DNA from: CAYLZO01 sp964387775
GTDB lineage: Bacteria > Chloroflexota > Anaerolineae > JAAYZQ01
DNA: 5,229 bases
NCBI GenBank assembly: GCA_964387775.1
Contig: CAYLZO010000302.1
Span: 1-5,229, forward strand
Direction: 5' to 3'
Positions 1 through 5,229 of the stretch are shown here, one piece after another; the first letter of the stretch is position 1; every line of letters begins with the position of its first letter. Position numbers and translations under genes: made by a program. The notes under the pieces were generated by a model, which saw nothing but the letters and a program-made list of their open reading frames with translations, was not told the DNA's origin and searched no databases.

Positions 1-487
1 CCTGGCCATTACGTTTATGATGCTGGGCCTGGTGGCCAGCCTGGTGGGTGGGCTGATGGGCGGCACCACGCGCGTCTGGTACTATGTCGTCGCCGCCGTC
101 TGCGTGCTCATCGGCCTATCGATGCTGGGCGCCTTCCACCTGCCCGAAGTGCCGGGTGCGGCGCGGCTGCGTGAGCGGGTACAGTTACGAGGCATCCCCG
201 GGGCCCTGGCCCTGGGGCTGGTCTCGGGCCTGGTGGCGTCGCAGTGCGCCACGCCGGTGCTGGCCGCCATCCTGACCTACGTCATGAGCCAGGACGGGGC
301 GATGGTCTACGGCGCAGCCTTGCTGTTCGTCTACGCCCTGGGGCGCGGTGTGCCGATTGTGTTGGCCGGGACCTTTACAGGGGCGCTCAGGCAACTGCAA
401 TCGTTTGGCCGTTGGTCGCCGGTCATCGAGCGGGCCAGCGGGGTGATCATCATCGGCGTCGGCCTTTATTTCCTGTGGATTGCGTGA
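1..487 (+). CDS. ccdA: CcdA/DsbD-family membrane thiol-disulfide transporter (5' truncated)
   Basis: The reading frame is open from base 2 (LAITF before the first visible Met at 17), so the true start lies upstream; 161 residues remain of a family usually about 220-240 long. The visible part is strongly hydrophobic, with about five membrane segments: the N-terminal edge, WYYVVAAVCVLIGLSML, the RGIPGALALGL stretch through LAAILTYV, ALLFVYALGRGVPIVLA, and the C-terminal VIIIGVGLYFLWIA. The key signature is SQCATPVLAAIL (Cys codon 245-247). It matches the second conserved Cys-x-x-Pro-type half-repeat of CcdA; the first Cys would be upstream. Family members pass electrons from cytoplasmic thioredoxin across the membrane to extracytoplasmic thiol proteins, for example in cytochrome c maturation. 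The exact acceptor here is unknown. The stop is 10 bases before the next start, suggesting an operon. A less specific CcdA-fold permease is the alternative. Confidence 0.82.
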   Translation, partial: LAITFMMLGLVASLVGGLMGGTTRVWYYVVAAVCVLIGLSMLGAFHLPEVPGAARLRERVQLRGIPGALALGLVSGLVASQCATPVLAAILTYVMSQDGAMVYGAALLFVYALGRGVPIVLAGTFTGALRQLQSFGRWSPVIERASGVIIIGVGLYFLWIA

Positions 488-492
488 AGGAG
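487..492 (+). promoter_or_regulatory. Ribosome binding site AAGGAG deciding a GTG start
   Basis: AAGGAG overlaps the last base of the upstream stop codon and lies 5 bases before the GTG at 498. This favours GTG 498 over the in-frame TTG at 480, which would sit inside the upstream gene and has no such site at the right distance. Confidence 0.7.
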
Positions 493-497
493 CGACC

Positions 498-704
498 GTG
501 AGCGAGCCGCGCCGCATCTGGCTGGCCCTGGAGGGGCCAGAGATCGTCGAGATGAAACAGGTCGTGCTGGACCGCGACGTGGCGGGCGCCGCCGCCTTTT
601 TCCGAAGAGTGGTGGCGCCCCGGGTGGACGACGCCTTCGGCCGGCGGCGCGGTATCCCCCTCAGCGAGGAGGACGAGGAGAACCATGAACGTCTACCTGG
701 ATAA
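498..704 (+). CDS. Small acidic/helical protein of unknown function (68 aa)
   Basis: I do not recognise this protein by name. The GTG start is chosen for its AAGGAG site 5 bases upstream. The 68-residue product has no cysteine, no signal peptide and no membrane segment. It looks helical: an N-terminal LALEGPEIVEMKQVV segment, a central block of small residues (AGAAAFF), a charged helix RRVVAPRVDDAFGRRRG, then an acidic tail (SEEDEENHE). Residues 9-52 align without gaps to residues 11-54 of the small protein encoded at 1822-1986, with 12 of 44 identical, mainly in the F-x-R-x-V-x-A-x-R-V segment. The 3' end overlaps the desulfurase-like gene by 20 bases, so translation is probably coupled, and the acidic tail codons also supply that gene's ribosome binding site. 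Context suggests an accessory or partner protein for the enzyme, but this is inference. Confidence 0.72.
   Translation: MSEPRRIWLALEGPEIVEMKQVVLDRDVAGAAAFFRRVVAPRVDDAFGRRRGIPLSEEDEENHERLPG
675..680 (+). promoter_or_regulatory. Ribosome binding site GAGGAG inside the upstream coding region
   Basis: GAGGAG lies 4 bases before the ATG at 685, with another purine-rich site (AGGAGG, 667-672) just upstream. Both lie within the acidic-tail codons of the preceding small gene, so the same bases encode Glu/Asp residues and recruit ribosomes for the next gene. This supports ATG 685 as the start. Confidence 0.65.
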
Positions 705-1821
705 CGCGGCCACGAGCTGGCCCAAGCCCGAAGCGGTCTACGAGGCCGTGGATCACTTTATGCGGCAGGTGGGCGCCACCCCCGGCCGCGGCGGACATCG
801 CCGAGAAGAAAAAGCCCTGCGCATCGCCGACGAGGCCCGGACAGCGCTGGCCGAGCTATTTCACGCGCCCGACCCGCAGGGCGTGGCCTTTACCATGAAC
901 GCCACCCAGGCGATCAACATGGCCCTCAAGGGTCTGCTGCGGCCGGGCGACCACGTCGTCACCTCGTCGGTCGAGCACAACGCCGTGTGGCGGCCACTCA
1001 AGGCGCTGGAACGGCGTGGCGTGGAACTGACTGCCGTGCCCTGTGCGCCCGACGGGATGCTCGACCCGGCCGACGTGGAGGCCGCGTTGCGGCCAGACAC
1101 GCGCCTGGTGGCTATGCTGCACGCCTCCAACGTGCTGGGCACGATCCTGCCCCTCGCTGCGGTGGGCGAGATTGCCCACCGCCGCGGCGCGCTCTTGCTG
1201 GTAGACGCCGCCCAAAGCGCCGGGGCCTATCCGATTGACGTGCAGGCGATGGGCATCGACCTGCTGGCCTTCGCCGGGCACAAGGGGCTTTATGGCCCGC
1301 ACGGCACCGGTGGCCTGGTCGTGCGGCCCGGCATTCACCTGGAGACCTGGATCGAGGGTGGTTCGGGCTTTCCTTCGCGGCCGCAGACGATGCCAGCGGA
1401 GTTGCCCGCCCGGCTCGAGGCCGGCACGCAGAACGCCGCCGGCATCGCCGGGCTGCTGGCCGGGGTGCGCTTTGTGCTGGAACAGGGGGTGGACCGCATC
1501 CGCGCCCACGAGATGGCGATGACGGAGCAACTGATCGGGCCGTTGCGGGCCATCCCCGACCTGGCGGTTCTCGGGCCGGACGATCTGGAACAGCGCACGG
1601 CCGTGGTGTCCGTGACCGTCGAGGGCTATTTCCCCGACCAACTGGCCGCCGTGCTGGACAAGGTGTTCGGCGTGGCGACGCGGGGCGGGCTGCACTGCGC
1701 GCCCCAGGCCCATCGCACCGCCAGCACGCTGGAGTGGGGCGCGCTGCGCTTGAGCCCCGGCTATTTCACCACGGCGGAAGAGATCGAATACGCCGTGGAT
1801 GCCCTGAGGCAGGCGCTCTAG
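685..1821 (+). CDS. Cysteine desulfurase-like aminotransferase class V enzyme (EF2568-type)
   Basis: This is a 378-residue PLP enzyme of the cysteine desulfurase/selenocysteine lyase group. Visible motifs, in order, are the start YLDNAATSWPKP (4-15), a GRGGHRR segment (34-40), SSVEHNA with His98 expected to stack on PLP, HASNVLGT (146-153), VDAAQS with Asp174 expected to contact the PLP pyridine nitrogen, AGHKGLYGP with Lys200 as the Schiff-base lysine, and RGGLHCAP with Cys338 as the candidate persulfide-forming cysteine. The short N-terminus and the GLHCAPxAH motif fit the family modelled as TIGR01977 (EF2568 type), whose precise substrate is not established; length is normal. The expected reaction is removal of S (or Se) from cysteine or selenocysteine to give alanine and an enzyme-bound persulfide. 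The gene overlaps the upstream small gene by 20 bases and abuts the downstream one with no gap. No scaffold protein such as IscU or SufU is adjacent, so a general Fe-S role is not supported by context. Confidence 0.92.
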   Translation: MNVYLDNAATSWPKPEAVYEAVDHFMRQVGATPGRGGHRREEKALRIADEARTALAELFHAPDPQGVAFTMNATQAINMALKGLLRPGDHVVTSSVEHNAVWRPLKALERRGVELTAVPCAPDGMLDPADVEAALRPDTRLVAMLHASNVLGTILPLAAVGEIAHRRGALLLVDAAQSAGAYPIDVQAMGIDLLAFAGHKGLYGPHGTGGLVVRPGIHLETWIEGGSGFPSRPQTMPAELPARLEAGTQNAAGIAGLLAGVRFVLEQGVDRIRAHEMAMTEQLIGPLRAIPDLAVLGPDDLEQRTAVVSVTVEGYFPDQLAAVLDKVFGVATRGGLHCAPQAHRTASTLEWGALRLSPGYFTTAEEIEYAVDALRQAL

Positions 1822-1986
1822 ATGGCCAAAGAACGCATCGGCAAGACGCTGATCATCCTGGACGAGGACGAGGTGCGCCAGGTGGGACGCCTGGCGCGGC
1901 AGGCCGATCCACAGGCGATCTATGAGTTCGTCCGGGACGTGATCGCCAAACGGGTTGAGGCGGCGCTGCGGATGCGTTGCGGATAG
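1822..1986 (+). CDS. Small protein of unknown function (54 aa), penultimate Cys
   Basis: The ATG directly follows the TAG of the desulfurase-like gene, with no spacer. A GAGG at 1806-1809 could serve as a weak ribosome binding site, and termination-reinitiation coupling is likely. The 54-residue product begins MAKERIGKTLIILDEDEV, continues through a charged helical region (RQADPQAIYEFVRDVIAKRV) and ends RMRCG. It has no membrane segment or signal peptide and only one cysteine, at position 53 of 54. Residues 11-54 align without gaps to residues 9-52 of the small protein at 498-704, including a shared D-x6-F-x-R-x-V-x-A-x-R-V pattern. Codon use is GC-rich like its neighbours and the frame is clean, which supports a real gene despite the size. 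I recognise no named family. A role with the adjacent enzyme is suggested only by position and by the exposed C-terminal Cys-Gly. Confidence 0.7.
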   Translation: MAKERIGKTLIILDEDEVRQVGRLARQADPQAIYEFVRDVIAKRVEAALRMRCG

Positions 1987-1995
1987 ATTCTCTGT

Positions 1996-2003
1996 GGAGA
2001 GAG
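1996..2003 (+). promoter_or_regulatory. Ribosome binding site GGAGAGAG for the CFA synthase gene
   Basis: The purine-rich GGAGAGAG in the 21-base gap before the ATG at 2008 puts GGAG 8 bases from the start. It supports ATG 2008. The gap is too short to hold an independent -35/-10 promoter wholly outside the coding sequence. Confidence 0.65.
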
Positions 2004-2007
2004 AAAA

Positions 2008-3339
2008 ATGATCGCAAGTGAGCAAAAGATTAAAGCGGACAAAGCGGCCCGCCTGACGCGGCATATTCTGTCAGCCTTGTTTGGCGGTGGCGAGGGGCAA
2101 AAGGTCGGCGTTCGCCTGTGGGATGGCACGCGCTGGCCGGACGACGCACCTCGCCCCGCGACGATCGTCCTCAAACACCCCGGCGCCCTGCGCCAGATGT
2201 TCCTGCCGGCGACCGAGTTGAGCCTGGCCGAAGCCTATCTCTACGACGACTTTGACATCGAAGGCAACGTGGAAGCTGTCTTTGACCTGGCTGAAAGGCT
2301 GGGCCGAGAGGGCCCGGGCCTGATGGAGAAACTGGGACTGGCCCGCGACCTGCTGCGACTGCCCGCCGGCCCCAAACACGAGCACGGACGGCGCGGACGA
2401 GCCAGGCTGGAAGGAGATCGGCATTCGCTGGAGCGTGACCGCCAGGCGATTGCCTATCACTACGACGTGTCCAACGACTTTTACGCCCTGTGGCTCGACC
2501 GGCGTTTGGTCTACTCCTGCGCCTACTTTGAAACGCCGGACGAGGACCTGGACCCGGCGCAGGAGCGAAAGCTGGACATGCTCTGCCGCAAGCTGCGACT
2601 GCAGCCCGGCCAGCGGCTGCTGGACGTGGGCTGCGGCTGGGGCGGGCTGGTGATCCATGCCGCGCAGCGCTATGGCGTGGACGCCACCGGCATCACCCTC
2701 AGCCAGCCCCAGGCCGACCTGGCCAACGAGCGCATCGCCCAGGCGGGTCTGGCTGGCCGCGCCCGCGTGCAGGTGCGCGACTACCGCGAGGTGGACGAGC
2801 CAGGCGGCTACAATGCCCTGGTCAGCGTGGGCATGTTCGAGCACGTGGGCGCGGCGTTGTTGCCAACCTACTTTGACCTGGCCTGGCGGCTGCTGCGGCC
2901 GGGCGGGGTGTTTCTCAACCACGGCATCGCCAACACCTTCGAGGAGCGTCCCCGGCACGGCCCGTCCTTTTCCGACACCTACGTCTTTCCCGACGGGGAG
3001 CTGGCGCCGATCAGCGTGACGCTGCGGGCCGCCGAAGAGGCCGGGTTCGAGGTGCGCGACGTGGAAAGCCTGCGCGAGCATTACGCCCTGACGCTGCGCC
3101 ACTGGGTGCGCCGCCTGGAGGCCCACCACGAGCAGGCATTGCAGTTCGTGGACGAGCCGACCTACCGCGTCTGGCGGTTGTTCATGTCCGGCTCGGCGCA
3201 GGGCTTCAGCGCCGGGCGGCTCAACGTCTACCAGAGCCTGCTGGTCAAGCCCGACGAGCAAGGACGGAGCGGCCTGCCGCTGACGCGGGCCGATTGGTAC
3301 AGGGATCGCGGGTCAGGGCCAGTGGTGAGGGCTGATTGA
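2008..3339 (+). CDS. cfa: Cyclopropane-fatty-acyl-phospholipid synthase family methyltransferase
   Basis: This SAM-dependent methyltransferase is expected to add a methylene (or methyl) group to cis double bonds of acyl chains in membrane phospholipids. Residues 1-120 form the N-terminal lipid-binding domain typical of CFA synthases, including ELSLAEAYLYDDFDIEGN (70-87). A basic linker (about 121-145) leads to AYHYDVSNDFYALWLD (149-164). The catalytic domain shows YSCAYF (Cys171), the SAM-binding loop LDVGCGWGG (205-213), GMFEHVG (Glu278), LNHGI (His305, Ile307) and EHYALTLRHW (Tyr359). These correspond to the bicarbonate-site and active-site residues known for E. coli CFA (Cys, Glu, His, Ile, Tyr), so the protein looks active. 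At 443 residues it is longer than the E. coli enzyme (about 382), mostly from the linker and a C-terminal tail after NVYQSLLVKP. The plsY-like gene follows after one base, which points to joint expression. A methyltransferase making 10-methyl or other branched lipids is a possible alternative. Confidence 0.95.
   Translation: MIASEQKIKADKAARLTRHILSALFGGGEGQKVGVRLWDGTRWPDDAPRPATIVLKHPGALRQMFLPATELSLAEAYLYDDFDIEGNVEAVFDLAERLGREGPGLMEKLGLARDLLRLPAGPKHEHGRRGRARLEGDRHSLERDRQAIAYHYDVSNDFYALWLDRRLVYSCAYFETPDEDLDPAQERKLDMLCRKLRLQPGQRLLDVGCGWGGLVIHAAQRYGVDATGITLSQPQADLANERIAQAGLAGRARVQVRDYREVDEPGGYNALVSVGMFEHVGAALLPTYFDLAWRLLRPGGVFLNHGIANTFEERPRHGPSFSDTYVFPDGELAPISVTLRAAEEAGFEVRDVESLREHYALTLRHWVRRLEAHHEQALQFVDEPTYRVWRLFMSGSAQGFSAGRLNVYQSLLVKPDEQGRSGLPLTRADWYRDRGSGPVVRAD
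3327..3331 (+). promoter_or_regulatory. Ribosome binding site GAGGG for the plsY-like gene
   Basis: GAGGG lies 9 bases before the ATG at 3341, inside the last codons of the CFA synthase gene. With the two genes only one base apart, it supports ATG 3341 and translational coupling. Confidence 0.55.
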
Positions 3340-3340
3340 A

Positions 3341-3988
3341 ATGCTCAGATCGGTGCTGATCATCGTCGCCGGCTATCTGGCGGGCTCCATTCCCACTGCC
3401 TACCTGGCCGGTCGCTGGCTCAGAGGCATAGACGTTCGGCAGCACGGCAGCGGGACTGTCAGCGGCTCCATGGTCTACGAGCACGTGGCCCCCTGGGCCA
3501 TCGTGCCGGTCGGCCTGCTCGACCTGGGCAAAGCCGCCTTGCCGACATGGCTGGGCCTGCGCCTGGGCCTGGGGATGACGACCGCGGCCGCAGCCGGATT
3601 GGCGGCGACCGCCGGTCACAACTGGCCGATCTTTTTGCACTTTACGGGGGGGCGCGGGCTGGGTTGTTTCCTGGGCGTGCTCCTGGTTCTCTTTCCCTGG
3701 GGGGCTTTCTGGCACCTGGGCTTTCTGGCCGTTGGCTGGCTGCTGGGCGACTCGGCGCCTTTTGCCCTGGCCGGATTGCTCACCCTGCCGCTGTTGGCCC
3801 GGTGGGTGGATGGGCCGGCAGGGGTCGCCCCGCTCAGCGGGGCCATGCTGCTGTTGACGTTGGGCAAGCGCCTGGAGGCCAACCGGCGCCCGTTGCCTCC
3901 GCCCGGTCCGGAGCGGCTGCGCGTCGTCCTGCGCCGCTCGTTCCTCGACCGGGACGTGGCCTCGCACCGGGATTGGATCCGGCGCTGA
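3341..3988 (+). CDS. plsY: PlsY-like acylphosphate:glycerol-3-phosphate acyltransferase, variant loop
   Basis: This 215-residue integral membrane protein is of usual PlsY length. PlsY transfers an acyl group from acyl phosphate to glycerol-3-phosphate, giving lysophosphatidic acid, the first step of phospholipid assembly. Family landmarks are in order and co-linear: GSIPTAYLAG (15-24), DVRQHGSG (31-38), DLGKAALPTW (61-70), GHNWPIFLHF (92-101) followed by TGGRG (102-106), and a late basic KRLEANRRP (176-184). Two are unusual. The loop that is normally GSGNxGATNxxR, implicated in phosphate/glycerol-3-phosphate binding, reads GSGTVSGSMVYE here, so both Asn and the Arg are replaced; and the GGKG of the third motif is GGRG. 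The frame is intact and the rest is well kept, so this looks like a functional variant rather than a dying gene. The tail (ERLRVVLRRSFLDRDVASHR) is a basic cytoplasmic extension. Substrate specificity may differ from classical PlsY. Confidence 0.85.
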   Translation: MLRSVLIIVAGYLAGSIPTAYLAGRWLRGIDVRQHGSGTVSGSMVYEHVAPWAIVPVGLLDLGKAALPTWLGLRLGLGMTTAAAAGLAATAGHNWPIFLHFTGGRGLGCFLGVLLVLFPWGAFWHLGFLAVGWLLGDSAPFALAGLLTLPLLARWVDGPAGVAPLSGAMLLLTLGKRLEANRRPLPPPGPERLRVVLRRSFLDRDVASHRDWIRR

Positions 3989-4002
3989 TTTTCGCGATAG
4001 AA

Positions 4003-4009
4003 AAGGTGA
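4003..4009 (+). promoter_or_regulatory. Ribosome binding site AAGGTGA for the antiporter gene
   Basis: AAGGTGA in the 25-base gap sits just before the ATG at 4014, with the GG core 7 bases from it, and fixes the start of the antiporter. No promoter-like -35/-10 pair is apparent in the gap. Confidence 0.65.
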
Positions 4010-4013
4010 AGCT

Positions 4014-5229
4014 ATGGAACTCTTTTTGCTCGCAACGCTGACCTGTCTGGTGATCATCACCATAGGCTATGCGATCAACAAATACTTGCGGATGCCCTGG
4101 ATGTTCACCGTGGTCGTGTTCGGTATGCTCCTCTCCGCCCTGGGCCTGTTTCAAGAGACGATGTCCGGTGAGAGCTTTCGACTGCTATCCAGGATGGGCA
4201 TGTTGTTTTTTCTCTTTACCATCGGCCTCGATCTGGAACTGGACCAGATCAGGAAGCTGGGCGGGTATATCGTCGGTGGGAACATTCTGCTGACGTTGAC
4301 CGAGGGCTTGCTTCTGGGCTTGCTCTTTTACTTTGTGTTTCCAGAGTTCGTGAGTCACTCCTTCGTCGTGGCCCTCATCGCCGGGATTGCCTTTGGCACC
4401 GTGGGTGAGGTGATCCTGCTGGCCATTCTGAAGGAGTTTGGGCTGGAAAAGACCAGGTTTGGACAACTGGCGCTGGGCATCGGCGTGTTCGACGACGTGT
4501 TTGAGATCCTGGCCCTGGCCGTCATCATCGCCCTGCCGGCGTTCGCGACGGGTAGCTCGCACGAGGGCGCGTGGCACGAGTCCCTGACCATCGTCTTGAC
4601 CCTGGTCGGCGTGTTGGTCGCAACAGTCGTCCTGTCCCTGGCCGGCCGGTACACGCGCCGTTACCTGGAAAAGGTGCCTGACAACTCGTTCGTTGCCCCG
4701 TTTTTCATTTTCATGCTGCTGTTCGCCTTCATCTACTTTGGGGCGAGCGGCTTCGAAAACTTGGGCGTGGTCGCCGCCATCTTCAGCGGCATCGCCGTGA
4801 GGCAGGTCCTGCCGGAGAGATGGGTCCAGCAATACAAAAAGCCCATCTATTTCGTAGGCAATATCTTTCTGGGCCCGTTTTTCTTTCTCAGCCTGGGCGG
4901 CCACATGTCTTTCGACTCGCTGCTGGCCTATCCGCTGCTGATCCTCGTCATCATGGCCGTCTCCCTCCTGTCTCGAATGGCTGTTTCGTATCTGTTGTTC
5001 CAAAAACTCCTGGGGGGGCGCCAATCGCTGGTCATGGGTGTAGGATTGACGACCAAGTTCAGCACCAGTGTGATCAGCGAGAACCTGCTGTTCACGTCCG
5101 GCCTGATCGCCCAGCCTCTGTACACGACCATCATGGCCGCCTTTATCATCTTGAAGCCGATTATCGTCGGCGTCTTTTCGAGGAGCCTGGCAATGACGAA
5201 GGATAGCATCCAACAGCAAGCCCACGTCG
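4014..5229 (+). CDS. CPA2-family cation:proton antiporter (3' truncated)
   Basis: The frame runs from ATG 4014 to the window end without a stop, giving 405 residues. The product has about 12-13 hydrophobic segments, as expected for the Na+(K+)/H+ exchanger domain of the KefB/NapA (CPA2) group. Recognisable parts are FLFTIGLDLELDQIRKLG (66-83), the family's usual signature after the second or third helix; AGIAFGTVGEVILLAILKE (123-141); GIGVFDDVFEILALAV with adjacent Asp160-Asp161, the ion-binding pair typical of electrogenic exchangers; GPFFFLSLGGHMSFDS (287-302); and LTTKFSTSVISENLLF (345-360). The last visible residues are polar (TKDSIQQQAHV), so the membrane domain is essentially complete; whether a regulatory TrkA-N/RCK domain follows cannot be seen. 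Expected role: sodium or potassium versus proton exchange for pH and salt balance. Its base composition is clearly lower in GC than the upstream genes. The transported ion cannot be decided from sequence. Confidence 0.9.
   Translation, partial: MELFLLATLTCLVIITIGYAINKYLRMPWMFTVVVFGMLLSALGLFQETMSGESFRLLSRMGMLFFLFTIGLDLELDQIRKLGGYIVGGNILLTLTEGLLLGLLFYFVFPEFVSHSFVVALIAGIAFGTVGEVILLAILKEFGLEKTRFGQLALGIGVFDDVFEILALAVIIALPAFATGSSHEGAWHESLTIVLTLVGVLVATVVLSLAGRYTRRYLEKVPDNSFVAPFFIFMLLFAFIYFGASGFENLGVVAAIFSGIAVRQVLPERWVQQYKKPIYFVGNIFLGPFFFLSLGGHMSFDSLLAYPLLILVIMAVSLLSRMAVSYLLFQKLLGGRQSLVMGVGLTTKFSTSVISENLLFTSGLIAQPLYTTIMAAFIILKPIIVGVFSRSLAMTKDSIQQQAHV

Noticed and set aside
27..47. Direct repeat GCCTGGTGG, two copies
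   Set aside because: It encodes similar Leu-Val-Gly helix residues in a membrane segment, so it is coding redundancy rather than a functional repeat.
480..497. Earlier in-frame TTG start for the 68-aa small protein
   Set aside because: It would add six residues overlapping the ccdA end and lacks a well-placed ribosome binding site; GTG 498 has AAGGAG at 5 bases.
856..2064. Long open frame on the minus strand (402 codons) opposite the desulfurase-like gene
   Set aside because: It lies antisense to a strongly supported enzyme and encodes a low-complexity His/Gln/Arg/Gly-rich product with no recognisable domain, as expected from GC-rich codon bias.
2071..3261. Long open frame on the minus strand (396 codons) opposite the CFA synthase gene
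   Set aside because: It is the mirror of a gene with clear catalytic motifs; its product is rich in Gln, His, Val and Ala and shows no domain.
3646..3652. Run of seven G in the plsY-like gene, with another at 5012-5018 in the antiporter
   Set aside because: Considered as phase-variation or sequencing-error sites, but both frames continue cleanly with correct motifs on each side (GGRG in PlsY), so there is no sign of a frameshift.
3989..4004. Inverted repeat TTTTC-GCGATA-GAAAA between the plsY-like and antiporter genes
   Set aside because: The stem is only 5 base pairs, mostly A-T, with no following U run, and it runs into the ribosome binding site; too weak to call a terminator.
4185..5225. 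Long open frame on the minus strand (346 codons) opposite the antiporter gene
   Set aside because: Its Gln/Asp/His-rich product is what antisense reading of hydrophobic codons produces; the plus-strand antiporter explains the sequence.

Overview
This is a GC-rich bacterial window with seven tightly packed genes, all on the + strand; both end genes are cut by the window edges. I see no rRNA, tRNA, CRISPR array, insertion sequence or convincing terminator. The GC content, the compact all-plus layout and the gene set (CcdA-like protein, EF2568-type desulfurase homologue, long CFA synthase, variant PlsY) would fit an environmental bacterium such as a Chloroflexota/Anaerolineae member. That taxonomic guess is inference and is weak.

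Left half (1-1986), a thiol/sulfur-type cluster. It holds the 3' end of a CcdA/DsbD-type membrane thiol-disulfide transporter (1-487). Next come a small acidic protein of unknown function (GTG start, 498-704), a class V aminotransferase-fold cysteine desulfurase-like enzyme (685-1821), and a 54-residue protein (1822-1986) whose ATG directly follows the enzyme's stop codon. The two small proteins on either side of the enzyme align without gaps over 44 residues (12 identities, 9 of them in the last 19 positions). They look like members of one small family that I cannot name, and they are the best candidate here for something undescribed.

Right half (2008-5229), a membrane cluster. A cyclopropane-fatty-acyl-phospholipid synthase family methyltransferase (2008-3339) is followed after one base by a PlsY-like acylphosphate:glycerol-3-phosphate acyltransferase (3341-3988). 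The PlsY homologue keeps the family framework, but its usually near-invariant GSGNxGATNxxR loop is rewritten. Last is a CPA2-type cation:proton antiporter with a double-aspartate motif, open to the window end (4014-5229) and visibly less GC-rich than its neighbours.

Gene junctions run from a 20-base overlap to a 25-base gap, so there is little room for internal promoters, and the set is plausibly one transcript. PlsY makes lysophosphatidic acid at the start of phospholipid synthesis. CFA synthase methylates unsaturated acyl chains in finished phospholipids. The antiporter exchanges cations for protons across the same membrane. How the sulfur-type half relates to the lipid half cannot be settled from sequence alone.
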